The notes under the pieces are model-generated. The model saw only the letters and a list, made by a program, of their open reading frames with translations, ran no database searches and had not been told where the DNA came from. Positions 61,110 to 64,000 of a stretch of 64,000 nt of DNA are shown here, piece by piece; the first letter of the stretch is position 1, and each line of letters begins with the position of its first letter. The translations under genes were made by a program, and so were the position numbers. Origin of the DNA: Kondoa malvinella (lineage: Eukaryota > Basidiomycota > Agaricostilbomycetes > Agaricostilbales > Kondoaceae); the NCBI GenBank assembly GCA_039545315.1, contig BCIM01000012.1, positions 535,390-599,389 of the forward strand, in the 5' to 3' direction.

Positions 61110-62921
61110 CTATTGTTCAGTCGTATCGAGCTTCTGCTTCTTTGCTTGCCGATCTGCTTTCTTCTCCTGCAGTGTCTTACCGCGAACCTTCTTCTGCCTA
61201 GGACCGCTGTTCTTGATCTTCTCCTCGACATCAAAAACTTGTTCAGTAGGGTCTTTGTGAAGTAGATAGAGATCAGAATAGAGCATTGCTGATACTGGAA
61301 ACGGTGTTTGTTCAGTGACTGCACAGCTTGTGTCAGATGCATCCGGCAGACAAGGGCAGTGTGCTGACCTGTTGGAGATTTCTCGTCAAGTAGATCGACT
61401 AGAGGACTGTCAGCGACAGTGAGCTGAGAGAGATTTAGCGAATGTCATATGAAAGATTAAGTTTGACCATACCTGGCCGTCCTTCACCTCAAGTACCCGA
61501 CACAGTTTATCGCCCTCTTCTTTCGCAATTGGATCCGAATGCGAAAGATCAAGAGAGACGAGCAGCTTGCCATTCTTGAGTAAGCACATGTCGAGAACTG
61601 GATGATGCAGGTTGAGGTATTTGACATCTGGTGTTTCTTTATCAAGATGGAAGAAGCCAACAGCTGAGGAGCTGTGAGAGGTACAAGGAAATATATTAGA
61701 CTTGAGCCTAAGCGATCCGAAACCTCTTACCCGATTGAGGAAAAGGCAATCAGATCATCTTGCGGATTTAGCATCTTCCTGATCAAGATTGAACGATCGT
61801 CCTTTGCCTCCGCTGGCTCTACTTTTTCATCTACTACAGCCGGCGCAGGTACTTCCGATGCCTGCTCTTTTTCGGGCTCTTGGGCTACCTCCTCTTCTGG
61901 TACTAGCGTTGCAGCTTCCTCTTCCACATCAATAATCATCTCGGTCTGCTCTTCCGATGCTTTCCCTTTTCCCTTGTTCTTGCCCTTTCCACCACCCTTC
62001 TTCTTCCCTGGTGCTTTCTTTTCCGGTTTCTCTGGCTTGACGATGGAATACGCCAACATTTCGGCAACGTCGACTGCTTTCCGCTTGGTGTGCGTCGACA
62101 TGTCCCACACAAAGATATCTGGATCGCCTCCTGCGCTGAGAAGAAGTCCTTGCACGAGCAACAAGGCAGAGACAAAGCTGTGATAGGTCAGCCTGAATGC
62201 GCGCAGATGAGCTAGTAGCTAACCTCGTGTGACCAAGCAAGAAAGCAACAATATCGTAACCTTCAGGCCACCTCGACACTCTTACATGTTCATCCCGATC
62301 ACAAGTAACAATTTCCTTGTTTTCCGTCAAGACGAGGTCCGTCACTACAGACACATGACCTAGTTTCGGTTCGTGTTTAGGTTCTTCTTCGCCAGCTGGT
62401 ATTTCTACTGGAGTAAAGAGCAGGGGTAAAGAGTAGACGTCGCCGAACTTGTCTGCTATGGCGATCGTGGTACCTGCGGCATCTAGCTTCAATGCGTTGG
62501 CTTTGCGATTCAGTGTTCTGTGAGACAAGCACTAGCTCGTAAGGTCACGGACACATATATACAGTGACTCTCGCACCTGGTAGAGAGCAATTCCAGCTTT
62601 GGGATGGACCAGACTTTGACAGACTTGTCTTCTGCAGTGGAAACGATGTGCGAGGCAGAATAGGCCAGGAAGCGGACGGGGCTCTTGTGTGCCTCTTCAG
62701 CTGAAGCAGATAGTGTGGATGCGAGTACTTCATGCGATCTAAACACGTAGGCAAAGGCACAGCGTAAGAAAAGCATGGCCAATTGAAATTTGTAAAGAGG
62801 CGAACGATTGGTCTATGAGCTGAATGTGGGTATCAAAGGACACGGCCAGGTAGTTATTGTCTGGGTCAGAAGCCAAACAAGTCAAAGGTAGCTTCATCGT
62901 TGCCAAAAGATGACCAAACAT
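61110..62921 (-). CDS. TRM82: tRNA (guanine-N7)-methyltransferase non-catalytic subunit TRM82
   Basis: WD-repeat partner of Trm8, needed for m7G46 in tRNA. Start MFGHLLATMKLPLTCLASDP. Repeats: DNNYLAVSFDTHIQLID, SPVRFLAYSASHIVSTAEDK, VKVWSIPKLELLST, ANALKLDAAGTTIAIADKFG, DVYSLPLLFTP, LGHVSVVTDLVLTENKEIV and TCDRDEHVRVSRWP (a Trm82 hallmark), SAGGDPDIFVWDM. An insert of over 100 acidic and Lys-rich residues follows (GKKKGGGKGKNKGKGKA), then LLKNGKLLVSLDLS and the Lys-rich end KADRQAKKQKLDTTEQ, TAG at 61110. Five or six short introns. Convergent with the monooxygenase; its start is 34 nt from the start of the TPR gene. Confidence 0.85.
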
Positions 62922-62955
62922 TTCTCTTCCACTCTCGACCAAGTGAAAGCAATCA

Positions 62956-63757
62956 ATGGCTGCCATAGCATCTCTCAACCGTGTCCTTCTTCGGCAAGCA
63001 GTCCCTTCCACCCGACAACGATTGACACCCGCCCTCGCACGCTCGTATGCCGTGCCAACCAACGAAGGCCCATCCTTCGTCAACCCCGCTCACATGCAAT
63101 ACGAAAACCTAATGGCTGAAGCCTTCACCGCACTGAACGAATCCAACCAAGCCAAAGCCATTGAAACCTATCGCCAAGCAGCAGCGATCAATCCTGATTC
63201 CTTTACACCTTTGTACAATCTCGGTATCCTGCAGCACGAGACGGGCAAGACAGATGAAGCGATCAAGACATGGAAAGAAGCGCTAGAGCAGGCGAAAGGG
63301 GTATCGAAGTTGACGAAAGAGCAGGAGATTGAATTGGCGGATCTGTATACGAATATCGCTTCGGCGTTGATGGTGAGGAAAGGGTCGAATAAGGAGGATA
63401 GAAAGCAAGGATTATCGTACATTCGAATGGCGAGTAAATACAATGCTGAAGATGGGGAAGTTGCTTTCAAGTGAGTATGAGATGCTGGTGCTGTCCTATA
63501 GCCAAGCTGATGTCGTGATAGCCATGGAGTGCTGGCAGAGCTTGAGGAAGTGTACGACGAGGCTGTGCAGGCCTACGAGCGCGCTGTCAAGCTTGGTGTC
63601 GAGCGAGCCCAGCAAAATCTGCGGAATGTGCGTTGCCTTTCGGTATCGATGAGTTCAATGGCTGACGACTGTTCTTCTTCAGGTCGGAGGCAAGCTAATG
63701 AGACAGAGAATGGAGCAGACGTCTGCTGGTACAGACCGAGCTCAGCACAAGGAGTGA
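62956..63757 (+). CDS. Mitochondrial TPR-repeat protein
   Basis: Three exons, about 230 residues. The N-terminus MAAIASLNRVLLRQAVPSTR, RLTPALARSYAV is Arg/Ser/Ala-rich without acids, a typical mitochondrial presequence with a cleavage site near RSYAV. Tandem TPR helices follow: NLMAEAFTALNESNQAKAIE, YRQAAAINPDSFTPLYNLGI, HETGKTDEAIKTWKEALEQA, LADLYTNIASALMVRKGSN, and after the intron (about 63471-63521) HGVLAELEEVYDEAVQAYER. It ends AGTDRAQHKE at TGA 63755-63757. Probably a matrix or inner-membrane adaptor; partner unknown. Confidence 0.75.
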
Positions 63758-63786
63758 TTGTTTAAAATACAGAACATACCTTCGCA

Positions 63787-64000
63787 TTACTTGCTCGCGC
63801 TTCGCTGCGCCAAACGACTTTTCCCGTTCACCTCATGCTCCAATTCCTCATTCTTCAAACTGAGAGCTTCTTTCTGCTGCCTGACGGCTTGTAACCTCGC
63901 TTCGAGTTCAGCCAGATTGCTCTGTTCGGCTTTCTTTGCTGAGCGTTGCGATTCCTGTTCCCTGGCTGGTCAGAGACGTCTCAAAAGGGAGACGACTGAG
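63787..64000 (-). CDS. C-terminal end of a coiled-coil protein (5' end outside window)
   Basis: The last exon, after an acceptor near 63961 (ctgaccagccag), reads REQESQRSAKKAEQSNLAEL, EARLQAVRQQKEALSLKNEE and LEHEVNGKSRLAQRSASK, with a TAA at 63787-63789. Heptad-like Leu/Glu/Lys spacing indicates a coiled coil. Too short to identify. Confidence 0.55.

Overview
This window is nuclear DNA from an intron-rich fungus, almost certainly a basidiomycete. Nearly every gene is broken by introns of about 45-65 nt that start GTRNGN and carry a CTGAC/CTGAT branch site 8-20 nt before the AG. Reading frames join exactly across them. A DUF6533-type membrane protein and a Mug135-like protein, families I associate with Basidiomycota, agree with this. 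Genes are packed tightly (as little as about 20-30 nt apart). I saw no tRNA, rRNA or CRISPR array. I cannot place the class.

Layout. 0-17 kb: 3' end of an unrecognised gene, an MFS transporter, TFIIE-alpha (-), STT3 oligosaccharyltransferase, an unrecognised multi-pass membrane protein, a DUF6533 protein, a Tse2-like ADP-ribosyltransferase-fold protein and the DBP4 helicase. 17-25 kb: a small PPxY membrane protein, two paralogous secretory type I membrane proteins with acidic ectodomains, a Mug135-like protein, a frameshifted duplicate of a DBP4 exon and a GNAT acetyltransferase (-). 24.6-33.4 kb: dynein light chain LC8, exon-junction protein Y14 (-), a P-loop polynucleotide-kinase-like protein, RED/IK, a truncated MFS relic, a doubtful small membrane protein (-) and arginyl-tRNA synthetase. 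33.5-41.5 kb: two tandem cytochrome P450s, a protein isoaspartate methyltransferase and an ELYS-like nucleoporin (-).

42.2-53.8 kb is the most unusual part. A serine beta-lactamase/esterase-family gene has its first ~100 codons at 42217-42508 (with a 1-nt deletion) and its last ~38 codons at 53691-53805. Between them lies an 11.2-kb block of minus-strand genes. The block holds a five-exon gene for a ~1675-residue protein whose C-terminus is a TnpB/Fanzor-type RuvC nuclease with zinc finger, an unrecognised basic protein, a pol-beta-type nucleotidyltransferase, and the C-terminal end of a CCR4-type deadenylase cut off near the right junction. The Fanzor stop codon is 10 nt from the broken beta-lactamase exon. 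The other (intact) copy of the beta-lactamase gene lies 1.6 kb further on and ends in a 3' exon encoding a peroxisomal SKL signal.

54-64 kb: a CmcJ/NvfI-type oxidoreductase, the intact beta-lactamase-like gene and a phenol 2-monooxygenase-like flavoprotein, all on the plus strand and possibly one catabolic group. Then TRM82 (-), a mitochondrial TPR protein and the 3' end of a coiled-coil gene (-).
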